From positions 24,468,871-24,532,870 of the forward strand of contig CM048557.1 of assembly GCA_026413225.1 (NCBI GenBank): DNA of 64,000 bases, given 5' to 3'. The position numbers and the translations under genes are program-made. Under the pieces are notes generated by a model, which saw only the letters and a program-made list of their open reading frames with translations, did no database searches and had not been told where the DNA came from. Positions 1 through 13,300 of the stretch are shown here, piece by piece (position 1 is the stretch's first letter; the number at the start of each line of letters is the position of its first letter). This DNA comes from Otis tarda. Its lineage: Eukaryota; Chordata; Aves; Otidiformes; Otididae.

Positions 1-3000
1 GTGAAGGGGGAATACTGGGCAGGGGGATGGAAATTTTTTTTATGACTCGAACCCAAGGAAAGTAGGAGGAAGAAATTCTATCAAGCTGGGGAAAATCCCT
101 ATAATGAAATATAGGTCTCTCTTTCTGCTTTACTTTCCCTTACTAATGAAGTGATTTAAAAGAATTGATAGAAAAGTATGAATTATTCTTCTATGATTTT
201 TTTTCGTTTGCTTGTTTTTTGAGACTTCAATCGTTAATCAGAGTATTTTTTTTCTCAAATCAGAATGAAGCTTCTAATGTTCATAGCAAATATGTATACC
301 TTAGAAACTTGCATCTATGAACTACTGTTGCACTAGGGAAATCACATGTACACAGTGAGTCTGTCTTTTCAGGCTCAGAGAATGTTAAAAACCTTCTCAA
401 TAGCCATGTAATGTATAAGAATGGAAATATATTTGTCATTTCTTCAAAAATGAACACAAATTTGGCTGCTGCCAAAAGCAATTAATCTTCCTGCCATAAA
501 CTCTGCCATTTATAACAAAACCTGTATTTCAATAAACATTTTTAATTATCATTCACCTTGAGACTGTCAAACACATTGTATTTTCTTTGTTAACAATGAT
601 TTCCACAGTATCTGATTTCTTAAACGTTTTCTAGCTCTTCAGTTTCCTCAAGATAAACTACAGGTTCTGTGCTTTTGTTGAACCAAGCTCTCATTTTCTA
701 ATCCTATCGTTTTTCCTACATCCACTATTAAAAAATCGAGGCATTCTGAATCTGGAAGATTTTATGAAAATGGACATTTCAGTCACAGAAAGAATTTCTC
801 AGAGCTCTGCGCTGGAAAGCTGCTTATACAAACACGTTTCAGTGCATTTCTTTCAATACTAAGCATGACCATTTAACTATGCTTGCTGGACTACTCTGCA
901 GTGCCCAAAGCATCACCCAGAGCAAATGTCATGTCCTGTTTGCCATCAACTCACTTCTACCTGGTATGTCTGGTACACTGATTTAGGTCACTTTCTAAAC
1001 TTAAAGCACCCTAGGTACAAATTGTCCTGTCAGTAACCCAAATCACACAAATTGCTTCACAGTTTGCCTTTTAAAAATCTTCTTTATCTCTGTTGTGAAT
1101 TTTCCTCTTTCTGTTCCTGATAATATTCATTATTAAAAATGTCTTCAGATTCACTATTTTACAACATTTAAAGCACAATTGCCTTAGCTTTCTGTGTCTC
1201 TTTGTGCCAATTTTGCACGCACTCCACCTCTGCTACATATTATTACGCACATCCAGACACATTCAATCCATTATTGTCCTTGGAGTTCCCACAGGTGATT
1301 CAATTGTTTTGTAAAACAGATGCTAGATGACATAAGAAGAAGAAGAATAAAAAGGAGGAAGTATTGATGGTTTAAATGCAAACATACTTCTTCCTTGGTT
1401 TGCTATAGGCTTTACTACAGATCATCACTACACACATGTTGAACCAGTCTGGAAACAGACATGCTTCTTGCAGACATGCTGCTTGGCATCTGAAATTTCC
1501 ACAGATGTATTCGTCTTTCAGCAAGGAAGTGTCCTACTTTGAGTTCTGATTACTTTTTGTGGGGAGGGAAGTAGAGGAGGGGAGGAAGGAAGGAGTGCAT
1601 TATTAACTCTTCATGAACTGCTGTACTACAAAAAAAAAAAAAAGAAATAAAAAACTTAATCAGGATTATAAATTAGAACAAAATATTAAACTGTTCAATG
1701 TCTGTTCTCATAAACTGTTCTGGAAAACACTGTAGGGTACATTTTTTTAAATAGATCAATAACCTATTAAAACTATGTAATATTTGCAAAATAGAGAAAG
1801 AGGTTGCTTAATGTTTAGACCAGAAGCTTCAACTGTGGGATTCAAATCTAACAATGCCATTGTTAAAGTGCATGTCTCTGCAGTAAAAACATCCATCTCA
1901 AAAAGGACTGTAATATCTTCTTTCACCCATCCTCCCGCTGTATAATATCACTCTCTCTTAACTAATGTCCACGCTTAGTCACCGATATCATGCCTTTGCT
2001 TTGAACAGACTTGCCCCAGGGATTAATTTAACCAAATTTGAAAAAGACTTTAATATCATCAAGCATGAGGTGTTGCATAAAGTGAGGGAGGGGGGCACCT
2101 ATTGTTTAATACAAGTTAGAGATTTAATAAAGAAATCCTCTGAGTAATCACATATTCCTGAATACTGCTGAGCATTTCATTTAATAGCTCCAAAAGTAAT
2201 TATTATGTAGCTACTTCAGTGTTTTAGAAAACGTAACATGCAGTTATTTTGTGATTGCATGTTATTTTTTTCATATCAACCTTGTCACTTCAAGAGGCCT
2301 TAAAATATAAGGAAAAGATCAGAGATCCTTTGATTAAGTTGAAGAGAGGCTTGTGCTTTCAAAATTCAGCATTCAGCTACATCATTTAGCAGCTCTTCAG
2401 AAAATTTTAGGTTAAAAGACATTTAATAATAAGTATTTACTCAGTCAGTAAAATGAACTGTTCCCATATCCTTCATAAGCTATGTTATTACATTCAAGCA
2501 TCAAGAACCACATCTTTTTGAGTTGCTCTATAAGCACATTGTAAATGCCAATGCTATAAACAAAATCAACCTGAAGGTATTCTGCAAGTGGGACAGCTGA
2601 AGTACCAACCTATTCATAAAAACAAGGAAACAAGGGTCAAGATAACTGCCTATTCTTTATGTCATTCATATCTCTTCCTCAGAAACTATGAGCAAACAAC
2701 TACTTCCAGACACAATGCACGCTGCAAGCAGTAGCTCAAAATTAGGACTTCACTGAAAAATCTAATTATATGTGCTCTCATAAGAGAGATTTATCTTGTG
2801 ATTCTAAACCCTACACTCTAAGTTAAATCTACCAATGTACAACCACACTAAAGTTTACATTAAAGAAGTAGAACAACTATGCTAATTTTGAATGTTGCAT
2901 GTCACTGTCCAAGACATGAAAACAATCCAGCCAAATAAATGTGGCATGGAGCTAGAATTCACTTCCCTTGTTCCCAAATACACAACTTACACAGTAAGAT

Positions 3001-3231
3001 CTACCCTAAGTATCTCTACTGTAACCCAAAACCAAACTGGTAACCAAAAAATTGTGGTTTCAACCCGATAGGGTACTTTTTCATTAATTATCAGCAGTGT
3101 TGAAATGTAAGGCTTTCAGCACTGAAGTACAGACTTCTGGATAATACTACATAAACTGCTCCAACAACTTTGAACAGCAAGACACTAAAGCATTAACACA
3201 CATAATCTAACTACTACACAAGATTGTTTCA
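1..3231. other. AT-rich non-coding DNA, no gene seen
   Basis: I see no gene. Only short open frames occur, with no recognisable domain and stops in every frame. The stretch holds small low-complexity patches: GAA-type repeats near 1335, a purine-rich patch near 1560-1595 and an A14 run at 1630-1643. A 60-codon open frame at 1965-2147 resembles nothing I know. No repeat family was recognised. Confidence 0.6.
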
Positions 3232-3236
3232 AAGTA
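3232..3236. repeat. Target site duplication AAGTA, left copy (LTR A)
   Basis: AAGTA lies directly before the TGTT start of LTR A and is repeated exactly at 4353-4357 directly after its ACA end. This is the duplication expected from integrase-mediated insertion. Confidence 0.9.
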
Positions 3237-3364
3237 TGTTCTGGTTTTGTTAGTGAGGGGGGGGCTAAGGTGGTAGCTTCTGTAGGAAACTGCTAGAAGT
3301 CGCTCCCCTTTGTTTCATGGACTCGGCCGGGCCTAGGGCAGACCTGCTGCTGGCCAAGGCCGAG

Positions 3365-3417
3365 CCAATTGGTAGCAGAATGTCCCGTGATAATGCCTCT
3401 GTGATAACGTATTTAAG
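3365..3417 (+). promoter_or_regulatory. LTR A core promoter (CCAAT and TATA-like boxes)
   Basis: CCAAT at 3365-3369 is followed by TATTTAAG at 3410-3417, a normal spacing for an RNA polymerase II promoter. Both boxes occur at matching positions in LTR B, and the TATA-like box also in LTR C. Transcription would be expected to start about 25-30 bases downstream, near 3440. Activity is not shown by sequence alone. Confidence 0.6.
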
Positions 3418-4164
3418 TAGGGGAAAACAGGAAAAGAGAGGAGAGAAGATGTGAAGCAGCTGAGCGGGGGGCAGAGAGGGGGAGGCGCGAGCCCTGTGGG
3501 CCTTGCAGGCCTCACCCTCTGGCCTCCCACTGGGCAGCCGACTGGGCCCAACTCGGCCCGGCCTGGCTGCAAGAAGTGGAGAGGAGATGAGAAGTGAATA
3601 AGATGTAAAAAGGATCCTGAGAGGCGTCTGCCAGCCTGTTGTGAGGAACGGCTGCAGACGCCAAGGTCAGTGAAGAAGGAGGGGGAGGAGTAACGCGGCT
3701 CCTGGCCAGGATTCCTCTGCAACTCATGGTGAAGACCATGGTGGAGCGGGTTGTCCTCCTGCAGCCCATGGAGGCCTATGGAGGAGCAGAGATCCACCTG
3801 CAGCCCGGAGCAGGTGGAGGCCTGAAGGAGGCTGTGGCCCATGGAGGGCCCACTGGGACAACTGTTCTAGAGGGACTGCACCCCGTGGAAGAGATGACCC
3901 ACGCCGGAGCAGTTTCACGAAGGACTGTGGCCCGTGGGAGGGACCCCACGATGGAGCAGAGGAGGAATGCAAGGAGTTCTTCCCCTGACGATGACACAGT
4001 GGCGTAAAACAACGCGTGATGAACTGACCACAACCCCCATTCCCTCTCCCCCTGCCCCGTGCTGCTCGGGAGGGGAGGTAGTAGAGATAATGTTAAGCCT
4101 GGGAAGAGGGAGGGGTGGGGGGAGGTTATCTTGTTCCCTGTCTCATTCTCCTGCTAATTTTAGA

Positions 4165-4170
4165 AATAAA
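4165..4170 (+). terminator. LTR A poly(A) signal AATAAA
   Basis: A canonical AATAAA with a T- and G-rich stretch shortly downstream (about 4180-4205). The same signal is conserved at the same relative position in the other two LTR copies, which marks the end of the R segment. Confidence 0.75.
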
Positions 4171-4352
4171 TGAATAGTTTTCCCCAAGTTGAGTCTGTTT
4201 TGCCCGTAACAGTAACTTTAAGGATTTCTCCCTGACCTTATCTCAAACCTTGAGCCGTTTTTCTTATATCATCTCCTCCTATTCTCTCAGAGGGTGGGGG
4301 GAGCGAGAGAGAGACTGCTTAGTCTGGTTCCGATCAGGGCTGAACTATGACA

Positions 4353-4357
4353 AAGTA
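4353..4357. repeat. Target site duplication AAGTA, right copy (LTR A)
   Basis: Exact partner of 3232-3236, immediately after the terminal CA of LTR A. Confidence 0.9.
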
Positions 4358-7300
4358 CTTGCTTAGTATCATCTGCAAACTTTTTTTTTTTTTCTCTAAA
4401 ATATGGACAGCAGAGGAATAGTATGAATTTCATTGTATTCCTACTGATGTACCCTTTTTAACTGTCAGGATCAGCAATAGAGGCAAGAACCTCAATATTG
4501 TTATCATGTAAGTGTTACGGAGCAATTAATCTGCTATCAGTGATCTACTGTTCTTGGTCCTTCCAAGTCACTTCCAGAGCACTGTCATGTAGAAGTGACC
4601 TCTTCAGGACGACAGAGAAGGTCTCAAAAGGTCTACAGATTTAACGCAGACAGGCTGTTACCCATCTAAGAGTAGAAAATTTACTTTGGTATAAGTAATG
4701 TCCTGGTCAACATCCTAACCTCTGGAGAGAGACTCTTCATGACAGCAGAAACACCATGGTTGGCCAATGAACCAGACAGCAATGGATAAACAGCACAAAC
4801 ATTTTGCAACTATACTTAAACATCCTTTGTCTTCTTGTGAATCACTAAGATAGTGAAATTTCAGGCTGTTATAAAGGCACATTCAGTTCCTGTGGAGCAC
4901 CCTGAGAGATGTTTTCACACACTGTGTGAGAAAATTGACTCCTACATAGGACCAGAGATATCGGGATCTTTCAATCTCCCTGGAATTAGTAGACTTGGCT
5001 CAAAATATAAACTGAATTTCACCTCCTCATTATAGGTAGAATAACTGCATTTTGTTACAGAGGTAGACAAATGCTAAGACACTATTAGATTAAATGTTAT
5101 TTACTTTACATGTGGTATGTGACAGGTTCCTAATAGCTTATTAATTGTTTATGAAGTCAACGAACCATTTTGCTTGCCTTTGTTTTATATTTTCTCATAG
5201 AGTTATTGAAATGAATTGAAGTAAACATCCTTGTGCAGGTCTAAAAATGAGATCGACATAAAGATATTCTATAATACCACCAAGTAAATCTGAACATACA
5301 TCCTTATCTCTTTTGTCCTCAATACAGTTAGTCTCCCAGTGAAAACAGCCAACACTGAAATTACTCACCTAAAGCTCAAATACTAAGTACACAGTATCAG
5401 TTACAAAAATATATGGAATGGAATGGAAATATACTAATTGCATGTTAAAATTTAATAATGTATGCCATGATTACTTCTTGTAAAAATAAATAAACCATTG
5501 AACCTGTGGAGTGGCAAGGAAAAATATCTGTCAGTACTACATCCTTAAGATAGGATCAATAAAGAAAAGCTTGATGTATTTTTACCCATATACCAGTTCC
5601 ACACACTGAGAGTCTAAATATTCACACCTATCACGATTCCTTTTTTTAACCTCTAACAGTCTAATCTAAAGCACTGGAAATGAGCACAAATCTTCTAGAA
5701 AAGATAACCTTGTACTTTGGTACACTCTATTCACAAGTACTCACGCAACACTAGACTTTAGAGCCATAAACAAGTTTAAAAGACTAAACTTCCTTGAAAC
5801 CATTGTGAATTTGCCTTTTGTGTATGTTCAATTATTAACTCTAATTATATTACTATCTTAAAAGGCTCTTCAGAGAGACCTTCTGCTATCATCAGCAGTT
5901 CCAAAAGTAACTGAAACACCATGTGGCTGTTTATTTGTAATGCAGTTATTCTGTTGCTACAGGCCACAGGGCCTGTCTTTTTGGTAGAGCATGCTTTTAA
6001 GCTCTTGCTAAACTTTGCTTTTGCTTGCACTTCACACCAAGCTGCATTCTACTTTTTAAAAGCATCTAGGTGATGTGGTTTCTACAACAATGAGCTATTA
6101 AAAAATAAATTAAAAAACCCTTCATACTACATCTCCAAAGAAAGGAACGAAGAATATGTGATCCAAAAGGAAGGAGACTGAGGCAAAAAAAATTTTGCAT
6201 TTCCAGGTTTTGACCTCTAGAGGTCCAAGGCAGAACTGAAATAGCTTTTTACAACAGAGCGGAGGCTATTTTTGAGATCCTCGTCTTATCACTTCTCCAT
6301 CCAAATGTGGATGCCTAATACATAAGCCAAGATGTTTACTGGATCATCGTATAAGCTATTAAATTTTTATAACCTTAAAAATCACTTGACAGGACAACAA
6401 GTAGTTCTTCAAGATTCAGATCAACAGACACATCTATCATCTAATAACAGGTAATAATTCTGTGTAAATGTTATTAGAGAATCCCATAGAAAATTGTAAA
6501 CATGGTCAGATTTTTAATATTTAGAGGGTCTTGATAGCATCTTCTGTGTTGAATTCTGAGATTCTCAGCAAGAATTAAGAAAGGCAATGATCCACTGAAC
6601 AGGTCTTGGCTCCCTACACTGACAAGCAAGTGGGAAATAGGCCTGTATCCAGAGAAAGACTAGGTCAGAATTTAGAGCCATTAACCCTACCAGTAGGAAT
6701 GTTTCTATTTCCTTGACATGACTGAGATTTACTTGTCCTGACATGTACTTCACAAATGCATAATTTATCTCAACTATAGGAAAAAAAATATTATAGATTT
6801 GTCTAGTTCAAGCATTAAGAAGTTGAGTCAGACCTTAAAATGCCTTCAAATTAATTAGCTGAAGCAAAGGGAGAGGTAAGGTACAGTAACTCTTCATTCA
6901 GCTTCACCTTCATCTTGTGAAATAAGAATCTCACATACATCTGCAAGTTGAATGAGAGATCAGATCCTATTGGTAGGAAATGACAAATCTGCCACCCAAA
7001 CTGAACTACCACTAAGGATCATAGTACTCATAACCTTCTTAGCAGCCTCTCCTAACAGGAGCCAGATAATGAACTCAGTTTAAATGCTATGCAACAGGGG
7101 CAGAGAACACTTACTTTGTGAATACAAAACTCAATGAATCAGTGAGGACACGTGAAATGCACAATACAAAATCAAAAAGACATTATCCATGGAGAAGCAG
7201 ACAAGCTTGAGCTTTAACTCATGCTCTGTCAGTAACTGACCTTCACTATGTGAAATGTTACTGATATTAATTAGCAAGGTTACAAAATTTTTATAGTGTA

Positions 7301-10300
7301 AGGATATATCGTTCTCACTTTACACTTAGAAAATGAGCGCAGAACAGGTTAGAATCTGGCTATAGTAATAGTTGTATGTTGTATGTATGTACTATAGAAA
7401 TCAAATTAAAACATCAATATATGCTCTTAAAGTTAATAAAGCTCCAGAGGAGAGTTCTAGCTGTCTGTAGAAGAGGAAAGATCATACATTTAAAAGATGT
7501 CATGTAAAGAAATGACTTATTTTATTTGACTTATTTACAAGGAGCGAGGTAAAGAGGAAAGTGGAAATCTTCTGTACCAAGAGGTATGAATCACTGCAAG
7601 GACAAGAGGACACCCACAGTGCTACAGACAACTTGAATGAAGGGAGCCCAGATGGCTTTGAAGTGAATACAAGTTCATTTCTGGCTACCTAAGCTTACTT
7701 ATCAGTAGCAAGGCATACAGGAGTGAGCAAGCCTACTGCACATCCATCACTCATATTTCTCCATTTCGTTATAGACAGAAAATGCACTTAAAATATGTCA
7801 AGCTGAAATAGCTCTTGGCATGCGTCAGAGAGGAAAAACCATAAAAGATCAGGCAAGAGAAAACGCAAAATCATGCAAAAATGATGAAGTGCTTGTTTCT
7901 CCCAGTCTCTGGAAAAACAAAATGTCTCATTTTGCGGAAAATCAAGTCAACAACAACAAAAAAAAAACTAAATAAAATTTCTTATTTCCTGATCACTGGT
8001 GAAAAGTAAAATAATTTTTCTAATTCCATCCCTCGCTATCAGGTGTCCAAAAGAAGGACAGACATACAGACAAAATAGCTATTTTCTAGAATATATCTTA
8101 TCTTTTTTCCTTCCTTGTCTTTCATTTTCTCTAGGATTATTATGGTTTACTTACATAAAAGACACTGAGGATGAGACAGAGAGGAAGTTGTTCCCATTTA
8201 ACAAATCCAACCTTAACAGTGCTTAATATATTTACTGGTTTCAGTGCAGGTCATCCTTTATTCTGCCTAGAGGCTGAAGCACATAAAGGCTCTGTCTACA
8301 GTCCACTCAAATATCCTGAAATTCTGCTCCCCTAACTGTTAAGGTTTGAATGGCGTTGAAGTACCCTGCTGCTCTTTTCCTGCCTACACACAACTACCTC
8401 CTTCTGACAGAAAATCAACAGCACACTAGTCTCCTTTTGCAATCCAGATGTGTCCAGGATGGAGATGAAATTCAGCCATCTCCACATTACTGAAAACTGC
8501 AGTCATCAGATGACAAAATGAAACTGAGGAAATCTTGATGTATTTATTTTATCCTTACTTTATCACTTAATCTTTGACTTCAGTAAAAATACTGTCAAAC
8601 GAAGATGCTATAAGGGAAAAACAAAGCATCAAGTATTTAATAACTATGAAGCATTTAATATATAGCATAAATCAAAAACTAGAAAAATACACAGAATCAG
8701 GAAATGAACTGTTTTGAGGGTGATGAGGGAATGCAAGAGAGTTGAAGAGTAAAACTATACTTCTTCATCCTTTGCTTAACGTGTTCCATATTGAGAAATC
8801 TAAGAAAACTATGATTTTGAGAATACACACATGTAAAACATGGGTGTGTCAGTACTTTTGTAGCCACTAGTAACCCCCTTGAATCTTCAGCAGTGGTCTG
8901 TATTAAAAAAAAAAAAAAATAATCAATGTCAAGATGTAATCACTAAGAAATGTTATCAACTGCATTGCAAGATGGCTTATTTTTGACATGTGTTACATAT
9001 TCTTGGCATGTATCGCTCACTATTTTCATATTTAAAAGTCATAGTCTTCTACGTAGATGGGCGTTCATTGCTGAAGCTCTTTCATATAAGAAGCTCATAC
9101 TTGGAGTCTTAGGAAGGTTAGGAGAGCATATTTACACTGCCTAACATTAGATAGTGAAGTTAGGAGACTGGTCTCCCTTGGGTCCCTATGTAGTTCACAG
9201 TGAGAAAGAGAATTCTTCAGAGACAACTCAGACCTCTTCCATCAGGTTTCTGTTCATAGTCACCTGCTGAAAGATCTTCTTTGTCCTCTTCAGATATAGG
9301 AGACTTCTTAAAGACTAAACTAACACACTTTTAAGAACTGAACACTCTCACCTAAACCAAAGAATTGCAAATATCCTTTCCTTTCTCCCAGTTTAAAGGA
9401 TGTTCAAATTCCTACTAATAAAAGAAAGAGTACAAGAACCGAAAGCTGAGACAGATATCAGTAGTGGAATTAAGAAACCTTCATCCAGTCCAAAAGGATC
9501 AGGAGTTCACTACCAAGTCTTATTTCCTAATTCCTCACTGATTAGCTATCATGTGGAAAAAAAAAAAAAAAAAACCTCCTTTAAACTCTCTGAATCTTCT
9601 TTCAGACATGCCAAAATCCCTTATTTGGGTTTGTTTCTCCATCTGTAAATGGACATATTTGGGTTTAGGTTATATCCATCGCTACAACATACATATGAAT
9701 GGATAGAAGTACACCCAGGTGGCCTTCACGCTAATTGCCTAATAACTGTAAAACACTTTCAGGATATGAAGTGCACATTAAGTATTGTAAGCTCTTGCCT
9801 CTTTTTAAAATAAAGTTACTAGTGCTTGCAAAAGCAAAAATAACCCCATGTAATTAAACGACTAAGACCCCTGCTAACTCTGCAGCACATAAGCCTGTAC
9901 ACACCAGTCAGAATTCAGCACACTCAGGACCAATCCTGCTGATCTGTCCTCATTACAACAGGGCAAACAAAGATGTTTTCTTTACATTCTCTCGATAATT
10001 ACATTTGATCTGCCTCACTGAGGATCTCCTGCTAGCAATGAAAAGTATGAAGTGTTTCAACGGGTGAATCTCTAGCTGTTTTACTTTCATTTCAAACATA
10101 GCAGAGACTCCCTTTTTTAATTTCCAAAGCAATAACCAGTGTAATTTCCCCTCTTAAGCCTGTTCAGTGACAATGAGCCAATTATATATTAACTGCAAGA
10201 TCAGCTAGCAACTAATCCTAAAATTTACCAATGAGCACAAAGTTAAATATGCTTTTCCTAAAAATTCAGATGTTCTGTGACCATTATTATACACAGAATA

Positions 10301-13300
10301 CATTTGAAGGTTCATCAAAGTTAGTGCAATGATTGGTTTTTTTCCTTTTGCTCCATCTGCAGTATATCTCCACTTCAGAAAATGGTTGACTGAAAAGCTT
10401 AAGGCCTATCTCTTAAAGGGGTTGTAAATATAGATTCTTAGCATGAGATATATGGGCTTAAAACAACATCCACTAATTTTAGCAAGCATTTTGACTGGTT
10501 AGTAGCTCTGAAAATCAGAATAAATTGTCACTGAAAGGACAATACTTTCAAGTACACAGTTTATCAAAGCAAATTTTCACACATTAAAAACTCTACAGGT
10601 TAAAGAACAAATAGTCCATAGCTCACACAGAGGGGTTGAATTGGAGGAAAGCAATCTGAGTTTGCCAAGACCTGGAATTTGTTCCACAGGTGATTTCTAA
10701 TATTATTATACAACTCTACTATGGAACAAATCACAAATACTACAAAACCAAAAATGTATTATAAAACTACTATCTAGAATACAACATAAATTTGAAAAAA
10801 AAAATCTATTTCTGAAACAAAAAGCTTTTGTTCCATGTCATTCCATTTTTATTCTTTGGAGAAATTTTATGGGTATTAATACATTTCAAAACCAAACATT
10901 TTTAGTAAAAAATTAGAAGAAAAAAACATACAAAATCATTGAGAAGACTTGTGAATTGCATTGCCTCACACTGCATTAAGACATATAATATAGTTTATAA
11001 AGACTATGGTGCCTAAAACCTCCTTACAAGGAATGATCAAAAGGGAACTTTTCCACCAACTTCAATAGGGCACGATCAAGTACTTACTACTAAGAAATTT
11101 GGGAAGATTAAGCAGAAAAGAAACACTCGCACAGGATGATGGATTCATCTCACATTTCTTACTTTTCAGATACCAATTTTTAGCCCATGAACAATCAGCA
11201 CAGTTGCCTTTGCATAAGCAGGATGGGAAAATAAGTTCCAAGACAGTACATGAATTATTTGAAACCATACATTTAAAGTGAAAATAGATAAACCTAACAT
11301 TTCAATATTCTTACTGAGCTCCCTGTTGAGAGACCGCTGGAATCCTCCCAGCACGCACCTTGTAGCTGAAGAAGGGTGAGTTCATCGCAAGGTAAAACAT
11401 GAAACTTGAGGAGAGAAAACAATGAGCAGGATTTTCCAAAGCACGTTCAAAGGTAAGACAAACTGATTAGTAAGGTCATTTCATTGCTTCTTCTAAAAAT
11501 TAGTGAGGGCCTAGCTTGTTTAAACAATATCTAAACAATTATTTTATAGCCTTTTAGTACAGCTTCCAGCTTAATACGACTCAGCCTACTTGGGATCCTT
11601 CCCTGTTCGATGTCTTCTATAGATAGTTACAGGAACTGAGCCTGAGCTTAGATTCCAGTGATCGTATGTCAGCAGTGGGATGAGCATCCCTGAGTGCACA
11701 CACTGACCAAAAGAAGTGACATAAAGTAAAGCTTCCCTCCCCTTAACACTCATCTTGTCTTGCTTAGACTTGCTTACAAGTGAAGTCTGGCTTTGTTAAG
11801 TGATAAAGTAATACATTTTTCTCAGGGTAAATTTTGCATAAGTAGCTACACACAGATTAATACCAGAAGCAGAGACAGATTGCAAGGTATGGTGGAAACA
11901 TCTCTACCCATCAAGTCTTTGGCATCATGTCAGCAAAGAAAGTTCCCACTATCACAAGCACGTTTGACCTTGGGAAGAACTTCCTGTTGACTGGTACCCA
12001 AAGGGATTAGTAAATCACCATTTTTCCAATACAGTTTTCAATTACTTTGATGAGCAATTAAAATGCTAATTAAAAAACAATCCAAAACTCAGTACTCAGA
12101 AGGTTATGAAATAACAAGCTCTTGTACACTCACTGTACTGGAAGCATTAAGAAGGATGTCACAATGTAGCTGCAGTAGAAAGATGCAAAAGAGAGGAACT
12201 GTATTATGTTTGGGATTTTTGCTTATTTATTAAAGAGAAAAAGATACTTTAAATACATCTAGCAATGTATTTTCTAAGTGCTGAGTTACACCAAAGGTTT
12301 ATATAAACAGTACCTTGGCAGCTACTGGCTTCATGCAGAATTCATTACACACAGAGAACAGGAAAAAAAAAAGCCCATGAACTGTTGTCACCTTGAGAAG
12401 TTCAGAGTTCACCAGTCAAGTCCTAAAATAATAATGAAGTTTTAATAATCAGGAGAATTTTTTAAATGGCTAAAGTTTGGGCTTACATGCTTTCAGCTAT
12501 CAAACTCATATTTAAAATCAAGAGAATTGGAAACTTGCTTTTAATTTCAACTTCCTGCTGTGATTCTCATGCAATTGTAGAAATTTAGAACTTGGCATCT
12601 GAAGAAAACCGCTAAACACTGTGAGTTGTAAAAAAAAGTTATGAGAGCTACTAGCGCTGTTTCCATCACTACATGCCAATTAAGTTCTGTTCCTGAAGAT
12701 GAAGTGGCACACAGTAGTAATCTAAAAGGAAACCAAAGCACCACACAAAACTCACAAAAATTCTTTTCCTGTTGTTCATGCTCAAAAGAACAATAACTAT
12801 TGCTTTGAATTAAATTCTCTACAGGCTAAAGTGCATTAAGCTGTGCAAAGAATTACTCCTTGCCATCCCACCTGGGAAGGCCTCGAAGTAACCCCGGAAA
12901 TCCCACGTAATGTACAATCAGTGGTGAGAGGGGAGCCAATTCCTGCTCATATATAACTCATCGTCACGTGAATAGGAGCCAACTTGTTCCTCCAAAGATA
13001 CTTATTGAGATCTTCTGCATTTATCAAGTTATGTTTTCCATCATAGCTACAAATATTTATTACCTTTTTTTTTTTTTAAAATGCTTTCAAGTTGCATTTA
13101 ATGCAGCACAGGAGACCAAAATCCTTGTCACAATGCAGTGATGCTATCATGGATGCTGCAACAAAGTAATTTTCCCTTGAATAATCTCAGTGATACTCAT
13201 AAAATGCATTATCTTTAAAAGAAAAACAAAGTAGTAATATAATCTCAGCTTTCTAGTACCTCCAAAAAGCAACTATGATTCATCAAAAACAAATAAAAAT

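Larger units (their letters stand above)
3237..4352 (+). mobile_element. Solo LTR A of an endogenous retrovirus, + strand
   Basis: This 1116-bp GC-rich block is closely similar over its full length to 19096-20244 and to the reverse complement of 48680-49808. It begins TGTTCTGG, ends CTATGACA and is flanked by a perfect 5-bp duplication, so both ends are exact. It carries a CCAAT box, a TATA-like box and a poly(A) signal in the expected order. No gag, pol or env sequence is next to it, so it is a solo LTR, the usual product of recombination between two LTRs of a provirus. A 5-bp duplication with TGT...ACA ends fits ERVL-type (class III) elements; that class call is inference. It differs from copies B and C by a short deletion near 3807, within the G-rich central repeats. 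Confidence 0.92.

Noticed and set aside
40-62. ACTCGAACCC resembling part of a tRNA B box in reverse
   Set aside because: No A box at the right distance and no cloverleaf can be drawn.
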